DNA of 64,000 bases from Salvator merianae (GCA_003586115.2 QVOM02000116.1:43471024-43535023), one strand, 5' to 3'; positions 10,203 through 22,547 are shown, counted from the first letter of the stretch. Program-made: numbers and translations. Notes: generated by a model from the sequence alone, not told the origin.

Positions 10203-12229
10203 TAAAATGCACAGCATACTGAAGCACTTTTGCAAGGAAGGAGGACTAAAGTATTTGAGTGTTTGTAGTTCATTAAAAGAGGTACCTGTGTGATAGGGAT
10301 TTACAAAATTATGCATAGTGTGAAGGAGGTGGATAATGAGTTCTTCTTTTCCCCCCCCTTTAATTCTATAAGAACATTGGTCATCTAATTCAACTGCTCC
10401 GAAAGACAGCACTTCTTGATGTGTTGCAATGTGATGATAGTTTAGGTAGCCATAGAACTGAAGTCAATAAATTAATGGAACACAAGTCTATGCTGCTACT
10501 CGTGACACTCTGCCTGTCAGCTCTAGGAATGACCATGGACAAATCTACCACCATCACTACATGCTGTTTATATACTTCACAGAGGCAACTATTTGGTGGC
10601 GTGGAAAACAGGATCCAGAAGTGTCAACCTGGTCACTGCACTGCCATTTTTGAAGCTCTAATACCAGGCACTGCCTGTTTGCATATTTCACTGACTCTGC
10701 TTTTCCTTTGCTCTAGAGGTAAGCATGTAACACTTGGAAATAATTTGAACCGGTGTTGTCTGAAAGCCATTTGGAGCCTGAGAAAAACCAGGAGTTTGTG
10801 TGGATGTTTGATGTAAGGGCTACTCCTGTCAACATAGGTGGGAAAGTGCTGAGGGATATATATGTCTGCTGGTGTTATTTTCTGGATGATCTGTTATTTG
10901 TAAATCCTGACATGCTGCTATAAAGATAAGTCTCCCTGTCTTTGAGTCTGACCTGTGAATAATAACCTTGATAAGAAGTCTATGTAACCTAGCATTATTT
11001 TACAAAGCAAGCACTGCAGGTGAAGGTCAGGGGACTACATTTATCACAATTTAATAACAGGAGCATACTGGCTTCTAACCCCCCCAAAATTATGCATAAT
11101 CAAAAAGAACAAAGAAAAACCTTAATAGCAGACAAAAAGTGTGACACATAATATTTATTAAAAAACAAGGGATTGTTTCTTGTAAAAAAAAAACCTTGGA
11201 ATATTAATATTCAATACGTACATACACATGCATGCTACTGCATTAGGAGTTTTCCTATCTTAAGGAACTAGTTTTGCACTAGTGTCTTCACACTGCCCCC
11301 GATTCCAGGGTACATCTAAAGCACATAGTCAGTTCTAATATGATGTAAGCTAGGCAAAGTGCATGTTACAAAAGATCTACAGCTATTGTCTACCTATAGA
11401 CTAGACATGCGTAGCATTATCTGCATTCTAAGTGTAAAGCAAAAGATGAAGAAAGAAAGAAAACTTATGTAGGCCCAAAGAATAATCCGTTTTAAAGAAA
11501 AACCAATGAAGAAGAGAAAGCACAGCAAGAAATATGCAGGGAAGTATTACCCACCTTAGTTTGTGAACAAGACTTGAGGTGGAGAACTTTATGTACCAGA
11601 ACTAAGAAAGTTACCATGTGAGGAAGACGCCCTGCCTATCATCAAGTATTTAGTGTCCTGCCAAGAATAACATCAGCTTTTTGTCTTCTGCTGCATCTGT
11701 TAAAACAGGTTGCAGCCCATAAGGCTTACATCATGGGCAATCATAAAAGTGTTCCCATAATCTTTAAAGACTTGCACATCCGTGCTTGTTCTTTATAACA
11801 GAAACCTAATGTCAGGACCTATGGCTAGATGCTTAAGCACTGTGGTAGCAATGATGGAGGGGATTGGGACCATACTGGTTTGTTAGAAGAGCTCTCATGA
11901 GGGTGTGTAACAGGTCCAAAGAATGGGTAGATGGCAGGAGTCTGGAGGGGTTTGCAGTCTGAAAGCAGGATCATATATCTGCCCCTGCATCTGCTGTTAC
12001 CATTCTAAAACAAAGGAGGCAAACTTTACCCAAAGTTTGGAAGTTAACTGTGCCCACTGGCAAGTCTGCAGGAACAACACACATGGACCCCAAGAAAGGA
12101 TCATAAAGTGATCCAACACAGTTGCAAACTAAGCATGCTATGGCCCTTACATCTGTCTGCTCGTGTGGTTTACAGGGAGGCCACACACCCTGCTAGCATG
12201 CTGAGTTTGCATTAGATGCAGCATAGCCC

Positions 12230-12617
12230 AATCGAAGTGGCCAAAATGGCTGCCCAGACTGGGATACCAGTAAACCTGTTTTAACAGATCTGTCAGTGGT
12301 CTAGAAGGTGTAAAGTGGCCCAGGAGGCATGCAGAAGGGTGCATGCCTCTGTGGGCCAGTTCAGCAGGGGGACCCATTTCAAAATGGGTCCTGTGGGGGC
12401 TTTGAGGCTTGGAACTTTGGTTCCTATCCATCACACAACCCAGAAGCTGACTCCAAAGATTGTACAATCTTTGGAGCCAGTGCGAGGGCTGTCGTTGAAC
12501 AGCCTTCCAAGTGGAAAGGCTCCTTCCTGGACACTAAGAGGAATCCAGTATCTGGAATGCTGCAGACTAGCCCAGTCCTGCTGGACTGGGCCAATAAGGT
12601 AAATGCAGAAATAGCCC
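12230..12617. mobile_element. Truncated relative of the GGGCCTTTCTGCAC element
   Basis: The right end reads gtaaatgcagaaatagccc, a diverged form of that family's end. The interior shares blocks with 32475-32867 (GATACCAGTA.ACCT, GGCTCCAAAG). A perfect 26-bp palindrome sits at 12451-12476. The left end is missing or too diverged, so the start is approximate. Confidence 0.5.
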
Positions 12618-13248
12618 ATCAGTCACAGTGGGAAGCAGAAACATTCCTCTGGGTATGAACTGTACTGCAAACGTGTTGGTTCACTTGACTGTGGTACCAA
12701 AATACTGTGCATAGAATGCAATGAAGATTTTTGAGGTGACGTGTGTTCTTTAGTGTCCACTGAACCATCAAAAAGTATAGAACTTTCAGCCAATTTGATC
12801 CATCAGACGTAGTTCAATTGTGGGCATTCTGCCTATCTCTGCTGAAGGGCAATTTAATTATTATCTTTTGGTTGTCAAACCAACTTTGCCATCTGAGTTT
12901 TAAAATTATCTGCTTTTCTTGAAAGATCTCCTTTTTTTCCCCTAAGAACTTATCTTAGACATATTTCTGTATGATTTAGCATCACTTTGACATTATCTCT
13001 AAGCAGCTTTGAGGATCAAATTGCTGAAAAGAAAAGACATGTACTAAAAATAAGAACCTGTACAAATCAGTAAAAATCCATGAATTTAGCACATGCTGCA
13101 TATGTGTACAGCTTCACACTTGCTTCTAGTTTCTGCTGTAATCAGATTTTCTGGTGTTCTGGTTCAAGAAATGCTCCAGCTCCAAGCATGTCAATAGCAA
13201 GATGAAGGCTATGTTAGTGAGCATGTACACAAGAGAAGAAAGACTTAC

Positions 13249-13401
13249 ATCAGTGATAGTGTTCAGAGCAGTGTCTGCACCAATGCTGAAATCAGAACCT
13301 GGTACATTGTTGGATACGGTTGCAGGAACCATAACCATAGGAATACAGAATTCGTCATATTTCTCTCGGGCAGCAGAGAGTTCCAAAAGTCCCAGGTAGG
13401 C
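13249..13401 (-). CDS. PFKP: PFKP exon 16A (canonical alternative)
   Basis: 153 bases, 51 codons, phase 0-0. It begins [19 protein letters not shown] and ends [13 protein letters not shown], containing [14 protein letters not shown]. It matches the standard PFKP sequence. TVSNN aligns with residues 528-532 of human PFKM (recalled), which bind fructose 2,6-bisphosphate in the C-half. The donor is a strong gtaagt. The acceptor ...cccattag has a poor pyrimidine tract, because a perfect 8-bp hairpin occupies -8 to -27. A homologous exon of identical length and phase (16B) lies 5.5 kb downstream in the transcript. Confidence 0.95.
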
Positions 13402-14902
13402 CTAATGGGCACACATGGCAATGTGTGCAAAATGAGAGGGGACAAAAAAATAGTACATTACAGCAATAGGGGAAGGATTTGGCAGGGGATCTGAATACTG
13501 TAATACACACACACTTTGACTGGAGACAGATTTTTTTTTGCTCTCTTTTTCTAAGAGAGTCCAAGATTATTTGAAAGAGAAATCATGCTCACTCCATTTT
13601 CATCCTTGGTAAAGCACCTCTTTCCCTTTATTCCAAGTTCTGTTGGAATACAGATGACAGAACAAAAACATTGCATACTCTATGGACATGTAGCCACCCT
13701 CAAAGCCTTTTGTACAGCTTTGAAACTATTTTCTGTCTCCAGCCACAAAGAGACACTAGCAAAGACCTGATATAAAACAGATAAATACGTAAGAACAACA
13801 CAAGCAAATACCTCTATCATGAACTGTTGCTATAATTCTAAGTATTCTGCAAGTTGAATCTAGTAGTATATTGAGCAAAGGAAATGTAAAGTCCCATATA
13901 CAAGTTACTTTTTTCCCACTAGTGCAACAAATTATATCATGAAATATTTAGAATTTGGACAGCAGGCTAGATTTTTAAGCAGAGGCTAAATGACATGGAG
14001 TAATTAATTTTCTGTGTAATAAAGAAGTGTGACATTTCCACTGAAAAAAAGACAGACTCAGGGCAGAATTCTAGCTCCTATTATCAAACAATGTGAATTC
14101 GTTTCTAGATAGCATTAGATTTTTATTTTCTGCTTTCCCCTTTTTGTGCCGCTGGTGGCTGGTGGAATGATGAAACAACAATTTTGTTAGACACAATGGG
14201 CCCTGCTATTTTGGCCCTCACTGAAGCTAATGAATGAGTACATCCATTCTCTTAACAGAAAATATTTCCAGAGTATGACCTGAGGATCCCAAGGATCTGC
14301 TATCTTCCTAGTGCAGTCAAGGGGAAGCATCCTTCCAGGGCGTAAGTCAACATCAATCATTCCTACAAGTCTAACTTTTAACCTGTTCCAGTTCAGTACT
14401 GATGCAATGCTCTTGCATGGAGCCAGATGAAATTAAAGACTCAGGAGCCAAAAGATATCTTGTTCAGTGGAAGCTGTGCCAGTGCATACTTTTGACCCCC
14501 AAAGAAGTACAGAGAAAGGGATTTCCTTTCCTTTAAAGATTTTACTAAAGTTTTTCTTTCCCGAGTAATATCTTACACTTCAACAGTTGCATATGGTTGT
14601 AGCATTTCTTAGAAAAATAGCAGCAAAGAGCTCTCCAAAAGAGGATTACTGGCACAAATGCAATTAGCTTCAATTACTCATCTAAAAAGTAGTCTTATGG
14701 CATGTTAATATTCAAATCATAAAAATTTAACTGGGTTTTAAATCTGAATTTTGGCTTGCTTTATTCATTCATTCATTGGACTTGCAGACCGCAGATTTCA
14801 TAAGGATACTGTACAGTTTACAGATAAAACACAAAATTGCTTAAATTACTTCATAGCATTTCCCACTAGCAATAAATAAAAATGCAGCATCAAGGAACGT
14901 AC
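13402..14902 (-). other. PFKP: PFKP intron 15
   Basis: 1501 bases. Apart from the hairpin next to exon 16A, no repeat family is recognised. There is a short ATTC run near 14762. Confidence 0.8.
13409..13428 (-). promoter_or_regulatory. PFKP: Hairpin in the 3' splice site of exon 16A
   Basis: In the transcript it reads GCACACAU-UGCC-AUGUGUGC: a perfect 8-bp stem with a 4-base loop, from -8 to -27 relative to exon 16A. It occupies the place of the polypyrimidine tract, which is otherwise poor here. Folding could limit U2AF access and make 16A dependent on other factors. The structure is seen. The regulatory role is inferred. Confidence 0.45.
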
Positions 14903-14990
14903 CTCAAATCCACCAATAACTAAGAGAGCACTGATGTTATGAGTTCGCATTTGTTCCGCAATCTTCTCCAAATACTTTCCAGGGAGCGTA
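14903..14990 (-). CDS. PFKP: PFKP exon 15
   Basis: 88 bases: T, then 29 codons, TLPGKYLEKIAEQMRTHN to LLVIGGFE. It ends in phase 0 immediately before the duplicated exon. Either 16A or 16B can follow without changing frame, both restoring GGFE-A[YF]. The acceptor is attttag and the donor gtacgt. Confidence 0.95.
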
Positions 14991-15503
14991 CTAAAATTAT
15001 AAACACATTTTAAAAGGCTTTCAGCAATACTTTTTCACAATCCTGTATGGTGCCCTTTACAGTTTTATAAAATCAGGACAGATTTTATGACAGACATATT
15101 CAGATTGTATGTTTCAGAACATTACAGAGAGCCTGTTGTTCCATGCTTATGAATGCATGGGCTCATTTGTGTAATTTTAATGTCTCTGACATGTAGCCAT
15201 AAATAAATATAAGAAATAAATCCTAGTTTTCCCTCCCTTTTTTGTCTATGACATATAAAGTTAAAATATTTATATTTCAGGATGAATTTGCAAAATCTCA
15301 CTTGATGATACCTTTAAAGTAAGTTTTCCCTTTTTAAAAATAAACACAGAACAGTGACTGGTAAAAAAACAACAACAGTGTTTGAAGAAGATTCTTCTGT
15401 ATGAAAAAATAACTGGTTGAAGAAGAGAAGAAGTCTGACTGGATAAAGAGTAAGTTCCTGAAGAATGAGAAGTTTTACAGATTATAATTAAGAGAACCTA
15501 AAG

Positions 15504-15895
15504 TAAGGTGACCAATCGTCCTCCTTTAGGGAGGACAGTCCTCCTTTTGTAAGTTCCGTCCTCCCTCGAAAAGTGTCCTCCTACATGTCCTCCTTTTTGA
15601 TATTGGAAGACTAATCTGTAAATGTCCGTATTCGATCGATGCAGAGTCGATCCATTGCGCGTATTCATTTAGACAATATTATCTAAATGAGTACATTTTT
15701 CTTACAATTATTATTAAAAATTAATAAGCATGTAAGCATAATTACAATATAAAATATTACAAATGTTTTTATTATGCATTTATCATATTATAGTGTATTA
15801 TTGTTGCAATGAATAAAATGTTTCTTCTATTTACGATATTGTTTGTTCAATTTATTTTTGTCCTCCTTTTCATTGTAAAAAAGTTGGTCACCTTA
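15504..15895. mobile_element. Non-autonomous DNA transposon with TAAGGTGACCA ends
   Basis: 392 bp with perfect 11-bp terminal inverted repeats TAAGGTGACCA. It is flanked by cctaaag at 15497-15503 and 15896-15902 (8 bp, acctaaag, if the terminal A is counted as target). This is hAT-like. The left part is packed with GTCCTCC/TCCTCCTTT repeats and the right part is AT-rich. There is no coding frame. Confidence 0.85.
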
Positions 15896-16139
15896 CCTAA
15901 AGCAAATGTCCGAGCCAGGGGGAAGTTCTATAACAAGATCTGCTGAATTAGATTTCTAATGTTTTTCAGTGCGTTCTTTTAAATTTGTTTTATTGTTGCA
16001 ACTTGCCCTGAGACATCCAGGCTTAGGGTAGGATAAAAATGCGGATGCATGAATATATACAGAAATAAACATTCATTAAGTATTCATTCATATTTGTACT
16101 CTGCCCTATCATTACATATCAATTAGGGTGACTAAAATG

Positions 16140-16302
16140 CAGCAGTGGCTGCTGGGTTTAAGGGCGGGTGTTCGTAACCTTCGGAAGGTGTACGATTGCA
16201 GTTCATAGGGCCTCTGTACTGTTCCAGCAGGCCCCGCGAACAGCAATCGGATGCTTTCTGTGGGTTATGAACACCTGTCCTTAAAGCCAGCGGCTGCCAC
16301 TG
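16140..16302. mobile_element. Fold-back hAT-type MITE, copy 2
   Basis: 163 bp, inverted-repeat arms, ends CAGCAGTGGCTGC and CAGTGGCAGCCGC (inverted). It has a perfect 8-bp duplication ctaaaatg at 16132-16139 and 16303-16310. It is homologous to 3336-3517 and 51275-51454. Confidence 0.88.
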
Positions 16303-17009
16303 CTAAAATGTATAAATTAAAGGGTCTTCGTAGAAGAGAGTGCCAATAGTATTTTTGGGGGTGGCGAAGGAAGGAGAATATTATGATTGTCACGAACCAG
16401 TGGGATGGGGAAAGATATATTAAATAAAGAGTATATGGCAAGTAGACTCTAGGCAGTCTTTTCATTTTATGGAAGAAACAGTTTCATGCCTACAGCCTGG
16501 CCTTCACAGCATCACAGCAACCAACTGTCTGCATGTGGCACGAACAGCCTTGCTTGACATGAGGTGGCAAAGCTTGCTTTTTATCTAGTACAGCTTAGCA
16601 TAGCAGCTGTGGCTGTTCCTGCAACATGGTAGGGCACTGGGGGGATATCGGAGTGATGGTGGTGGCAACAGGGTGAGGGTGGTAGGGTCGGGCCCTTCAA
16701 GCTGCTTGGTGGGCAGCCAGCAGTGATAGCTTGTGTTACGCTGCTGCTGACCTGGACCACAGCCCCTTGCGTGGGTACACTGGTGGCTGAAACAGACTCA
16801 GTGCTGGGATTATGTGCTGACAGGATAGTCCTGTTCCAGCCAGGAAAGTCCTTGGAAAAACCAGGAATGCGCTTTGGCGTCTGGTCTCCGAGGATTTAAG
16901 ATGGTCTCCATCCTTCTAAAACAGAAGGTGTGACTGCGGCCTAAGGGTCAAAAAGTACAAAAATCATAACAGTTTAGTGAAAACACAACACAGGACATCT
17001 TTAAATTAC

Positions 17010-17080
17010 CGTTTTGTGCCGAGAATTGATCCTCCTTGGCCAGTCCAACCTCCAACATCTCCCCAGCTGATTTCTTTGAT
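17010..17080 (-). CDS. PFKP: PFKP exon 14
   Basis: 71 bases, 23 codons plus CG, reading IKEISWGDVGGWTGQGG then SILGTK. The split codon CG|T makes the Arg of GTKR, an allosteric fructose 2,6-bisphosphate contact in the family. The acceptor is gattatag and the donor gtaatt. A 107-bp tandem repeat lies 279 bases upstream, in intron 13. Confidence 0.95.
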
Positions 17081-18715
17081 CTATAATCACAAGGAAGGGA
17101 TGTTAAATGTGATTTTTTTAAATAATAAAAGCTATAGTTTAGAACAGATGTTACTAAACACTTATATGAACAAAGAGATTTATTGCATCAAAGCCCCAAA
17201 TGTTAGCACAGTACCTAAGATTCTTGTAGCACTTAATTCCAACAGTATTTTGACTTTTCCAGCATAAAATACAGATCACCACCTTAGAACTGTGAGCTTG
17301 GGCTGTCTTGTATAATTGTACAAATATTTATGCCTCTTTCAATGGTAGCATTATCAGGCTTGCCTGACGGGAGTGGAGAAGAGGAAGCAGACTAGGAATT
17401 CTGTCTTCTTGCATCCAGCACTGGGTCTTCTCTTCTCTAACTGCCACCAAAAGGCTGCATACCATCTTGCCCAAGGGAGTGAGGAAGAGACAGCAGGCTG
17501 TGTTGCTCCGCCATCTTGCTCCCAGAGGTGGCCCCTCCCTTCTGCAACTGCCACCACAAAGCTATGGACCATCTTGCCTGAGGGGAGTGGAAAAGAGTCA
17601 ACAAGCTGTTGGGAGACTGCAAGCAGAGCAAGGGGTCTGCTCATGTCCTGCAGGTGGGCTTCTTTGTGCAACTCGTTGGTCACTGTGAGAACAGATTGCT
17701 GGATTAGATCGCTGGGCAGGGGGCACTTCTTATGTTATCATGATCACCTTCTGTTATGAGTATTATACTACAACAGAAAGCCCAAGACTGGGACAACTAT
17801 AAACACAAATTTTTACAAACACTGCTTCCGGAAATAGAAATCAAATGTAAAAACACATTTTGTGATATTTCCTTTCAGCTACAGTTATCTAGCCTTATTT
17901 CTAGATATTTCATACTCCCACAACTATTCAGGGACAGGGCACAATGCCAAAAACAACTCCTGCCAAGGTCTCCTAAAAGCTGTCCTCAGATAAAACATAC
18001 AGAATATGATAAAGGAACATATAGGAAGCAAATTCCTTTTCATAATCATCGTTAATCACAGGCTTTTCTGTTTGTTTGTTTTTTTAAAAATAGTACTTTT
18101 AGAAGAATTACAGGAAAATTTGCAGCAAATTAAGCGACAAGCTCTAGGACTTTAGGGAAAGGAAGCAAACATAATTGTTTTACAATAGTCTTGCAAATAA
18201 ACATTGCCTCCCCCTCAAAAAGATCTAATATTCCATGTTCGTTAACATAATTTTGGTACTTTATTTTATTCTATTTTAGTGATACAGAAATAAATAAATA
18301 AATATAAATTAAAAAATATAAATGAATAACTATTCTACTATCCCCCCCCCCCAAATTGGACAGCAGACAGATTTGATGCTTTTAATCAAGAGCCTCTATG
18401 AGAGATGCTCACTGCTATAAATGCACTGTGTTCTAGAAAAATGAGAAATATCTCCCATGAAATTTCATAAAATTATTCTCTAAATTTAACAGATGCTCTA
18501 TCCAATGAGAAACTCATTCCATTCTGCTTTCAATTCCCTTTAGGTAAAACTTCAAAGGAAAAAAATAGCTTTAATTTGTTTTAATCCTATCTGCGTATGA
18601 CACTGTACTAAACTTAAACAAAAAATTAAAACCTGTTGGGATAGATGAGCCGCAAGTGTTTTGAAGAGATTACCCAACGCACTAAGATGTAAGATAACCT
18701 TTAGAATATACTGAC
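17081..18715 (-). other. PFKP: PFKP intron 13
   Basis: 1635 bases. It holds a 107-bp tandem repeat (17359-17680). The remainder is AT-rich with short A and C runs (18343-18353). Confidence 0.85.
17359..17680. repeat. Tandem repeat, three units of 107 bp
   Basis: Units start at 17359, 17466 and 17573, each beginning CTTGCC. They share GGGAGTGG(A)GAAGAG and CAACTGCCACCA.AA blocks. The third unit decays toward its end. No target duplications were seen. Confidence 0.8.
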
Positions 18716-18862
18716 CTGACCTCTAGAAAAGCCTTCGAATCCATCAGTGACTGCAAACATTTTGTGTCCTTCAGTTATACCAATTCTTACAGCAGATCGA
18801 ACTGCAGCATTCATTCCAGCTGCTGGTGCACCAACATTTAAAACTGCTACATTAAAATTAGA
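18716..18862 (-). CDS. PFKP: PFKP exon 13 (start of C-half)
   Basis: 147 bases, 49 codons, phase 0-0, beginning [18 protein letters not shown] and ending GFSRGQ. It opens the regulatory C-terminal half: [14 protein letters not shown] mirrors the N-half LTSGGDAQGMNAAVR but lacks the catalytic glycine-rich turn, as is normal for this half. The acceptor is ttcttgcag and the donor gtcagt. Confidence 0.96.
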
Positions 18863-21127
18863 CTGCAAGAAATGAAGGGAAAATGTTTTCAATTAAATGT
18901 AATGCATGTGGGATGTCAGAACCCTCTCACATTTTTTCCTCCAAAATGGTAAGCGGGCAACAAAAACTCAAGGTATTTACTAGAATTTTTAGTATAAACA
19001 ACCACTTGTATTTAACATATCTAGTCCGAATGTTAAGATTTCAGCAGCAGCTCTTACAAAGCTTAAGTACAAGAGGAGGGAGTTATTATGAAGTCAGACT
19101 GAATATTTAGTTTTTTCTTTTTTCGCTTTGCCATTGCTGACAATTGTATTTCAATGATCTGTGATGGCTGAGCTGATGGAAGTTGTAATTTAAAACATAC
19201 ATAGGGAGCTAGGTCAAGAAACAATAACTTGTAGTAGGCATATGCTCTGGTTCAGCTTGGCTTTTCTTGAACCACTCCATATATGAGCACCCAGTCATAC
19301 TATTAAATATCAAACTGGCTGAACCACTGAGCCAGGGAGACAGTGCCTTGGTATAAGAAGGATCAATCACATCAAGGCTTCCATTCACCTTCCAGTGCAA
19401 CGTGTGTAAGTAAATAATAATTGGAAGGGAAGATTCTATCAGTTTGATGACCTTAGCAGTAAAAAGTTCCCATCATACCTTCTGCCTTTCTGTCTGCTAG
19501 ATCAATAGGGTGTAGGGCATAAAAATGCTTTACTTTCTGTTAAGCACCTTTGGTAAGTAATGGAAATGTCCTGGTTCGGTTCATAACGAATCTAAGCTGA
19601 ATACAGACAAACTATTCATTCCCAAAATTTAAAACTGCCTTTCATAGAACTTGCCAGTTGGTTTGGATTCAGGTTCAAGGAATGCCTGTTCATGCCTACA
19701 GCCTCCTCCCAGTCTTCGCTTATGTCCTCAGTCTATCCCCCATTGTATCTGTGGCTTCCTCCCTTCCTCTCTCACACCTGTATCTCACCCACCTGCTGGC
19801 CCAAGCTGAATTGTTACTGCTAGCCACACAGTTCTTCCAAAGTCCAGTTGGCATGCTTCAACTTGGTCTACCAGGACTTCCAAATTGGAGAACCAAGGAT
19901 CCTCCCGGAAGGCCATGTGTGTCCCCGCTTCACTGAAGGTCTTGAATGCAATCAGTCAAGTTTGAGGATTTCCAGGAAGTAGAGACAAGCACATCCACAT
20001 GCTTGGCTTTCTGGGAGGATGTATAGTTCTTTTCTTAAAAGGTGCAAGTGAATTACCTTCTGCCTCCATTTCCTCCCTTCTGCTTCTTCCTGAGGTTTTT
20101 GTAATGGTTGGATTGTCATTCCCTCCATATCCTCCCATGTTTTTTCTATGGCTCAATGCCTCCAGGGCAGCTGGCCTCCCCCAGAGATCCTCTTCTTCTG
20201 CCCCCCTTCCCCAAATGCATAAATGGGGGAGCCAAACCATGCAATAGCAAGGAAATAGAACCACGTAAATAGAAGGTCACAATCAGTCAGGCGTGCAATA
20301 GCAAAAGCACACTGACCAAAACATGTAAATTGAGATCAGACTGTAATTCCTCTTATGCTTTCAGCAAAGTTGACATGAATTAGGTATACAGTCCTTACAA
20401 GCTGAAAAGCAAATATGAAAAGGAAAAAGGGCAAAAAGAAAGATAAAGCACAGGAGGTGGCACATTCTCATTTTTTCATGCAATATTCAAAAAAGACCAC
20501 AGGTAGCCAGACTTGCTTTAAACTGGCAAGGATGCCTTGCTTTATTTATGCAACTGAATCTAAAGCAAGCTCAGCATCAAAATCAGACTGGCTGATATGT
20601 TCTACAGTGATGGGGAAACCAATTTAAGGATGCACTGATTTGCCCAAAGACTAATATTGAACAGACACATAAAAGATATGATTGGCACATTTTCTGGCCC
20701 CATTAGTAAAACTGTCTGAAATAAAAGTTTTAAACTAGTATGAATGAAATTCCTAAGTTTATATGCTACAGCAACCTGCAGAGGATGCCATGAATCACTA
20801 TAGTCACCACATTAAGTAACTTAAAGGACGCCACACACAGACAAGCAATGATGAGTCATGAGCTGAGCAAACATGAGAATTTTCAGTTCTGTATGTGGCT
20901 CAAATGCAATAAAACCCAGTTGTAAAATTGCATCCAGTCCACAACCAGTATGCACTTAAGGGTATCTCCAAGTCCTGCCTTAGACAACATAAAAGGAATA
21001 TAGAAATCCATAAAGGGCAGAATAGAAATCTAAAGAAATGCAAATAACACTCGAACAGTTAAAAGGCTCTGGTCCTAATTATAACTGAATTCTCAGAAAT
21101 GGCAAATAAGGAGGTAATCCTATATCT

Positions 21128-21310
21128 TCTTGTTGGGTACTGGGCTGGGCATGACTTCTGCTTGTCTACTTGGGTCCTTCCGTGGGCCCCTGTATGCTGT
21201 TTTCCTGGCAGATATACAGAAGTGGTTTGCCATTCCTACTTCTGGGGAGAGGCTGAATCCATGACCCTCTGCTTTTTAGGCAGTTTGCTCTATAATGAGT
21301 TACAGCCACT
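21128..21310 (+). repeat. Dispersed SINE-like repeat, copy 1
   Basis: It shares TTTTC.TGGCAGA.ATACAGAA.TGG, GGTTTGCCATT and CTACTTCTGGGGAGA with 55990-56190. The sequence type is common in lizards (GTTGGGTAC...TCTGACTC start). I cannot name the subfamily. Confidence 0.6.
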
Positions 21311-22497
21311 CTTATTTCTTAGCTTTCCCATTCAAACTATAGGACAGGGTTCACAAAGCTGAAGCTTTTCCTGTATTTGCTTTGACTATAGCAAAATATT
21401 TCCAAACCCTTTCTTTGTTTTTACGGATTGGTTGCAAAAAAATCCCTGGCCTGCAGTATGAAGACACATAACAAAGGAAAGGACTAGTTTTATCTTCATA
21501 TTAGCCGCTTGCAAGAATTGGGCTAGAACAATGATTCCTCAATTCTCTCAACAGTCTTCTCATGGCATCCTTTGCTATCTATGTGCTTTTTGGTTTGAAA
21601 GCTACATGAGAACTTTGAGCACATGACTTTAGAGAAACTAATCTACATTTAACTAGGCAATCTAATCTTGCAGACCAAATGAGCAATTACCAGCTCCCTT
21701 TAGAGAAAGTTAAGGCCGTGGGAAAGTTCATGCAAACAGACACACTAATCAATCCATACCAATTTTTCAGTAAATGCCACATATTCGAAGCATGTAAAGA
21801 ATGTTTCCTCCCCTGGGCATTCTTCCTATTGCCTTGGGGCAAAATGGGAGCAGCTCCCTGGAGACCTAAAGCCCTTCAAATTCCCTTCACCTTTTTCCCT
21901 CCTTTCTCACAAGTCCTGGTAATTACTCCATTCTTACACCAAGTGCAAGAATGGTTGGGATTCTTAGAAGCCAGCCAGCTGCTGTGCCGTCAATGAAAAA
22001 TCAGAGTCACTTCAAGACGTCTCTTAATGACCCTAAGAAAGCAGGGAGTAAAGCAAAAGAGCACAAGCTCCCCCATGCTCACTCTACCTTCTTGATCTGA
22101 AAAAGTGCAGCCCTGCTGGAGAGTCTGGCAGTAGGTCAGGTCTCAAATGGAGCCCCTTATGACACTTGTGGTAGGCCCAATGAGGAAGCGTCACAGCAAA
22201 GGAGTGTTTTCTGCAGCCCAAGTCTGTCTATATACTAAGTCATATAAAAATAGTGGAATTGGAAGATGAGGTGTCTTATGTGTTCCATGCAACATTTCAA
22301 TGGAATCACACATTCATTTTCTTCTGCCTTTTCACCTTCTGTTAAGATCACAATACATTGGAAATCTTTGCATTTTTAAGAGAATAATTTAAACATCTCA
22401 AGGTCACTTCTTATGCATGGCAAGACTTGTGTGGCAAAACTAAAAGCAGGACTTGAATGTATTTGGCATCTAACTGTAAGCAAAAATGTGCAGAGTT

Positions 22498-22547
22498 GGA
22501 AGGAAGGAAGGAAGGAAGGAAGGAAGGAAGGAAGGAAGGAAGGAAGA
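22498..22547. repeat. GGAA microsatellite
   Basis: About 12 perfect GGAA units on the plus strand. In the PFKP transcript this is a TTCC pyrimidine run. Confidence 0.95.

Larger units (their letters stand above)
7776..13248 (-). other. PFKP: PFKP intron between 16A and 16B
   Basis: 5473 bases separating the two alternative exons. It holds a Harbinger-like MITE (10065-10202) and an element fragment with a perfect 26-bp palindrome (12230-12617). The long distance means spliceosome crowding cannot enforce exclusivity. Any exclusivity would need RNA structure or splicing factors. I see no third exon copy. Confidence 0.85.
14991..17009 (-). other. PFKP: PFKP intron 14
   Basis: 2019 bases. It holds two DNA transposons with target duplications (15504-15895 and 16140-16302). 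The stretch at 16480-16945 is more GC-rich than its surroundings and may be an old element. I found no clear ends. Confidence 0.8.

Noticed and set aside
13249..13401. Possibility that 16A and 16B reflect two separate genes
   Set aside because: All other exons occur once and join in one frame, so the duplication is confined to a single exon.
17354..17759. Overlapping frames of 64-128 codons on both strands
   Set aside because: They are produced by the 107-bp tandem repeat, with no splice context or family match.
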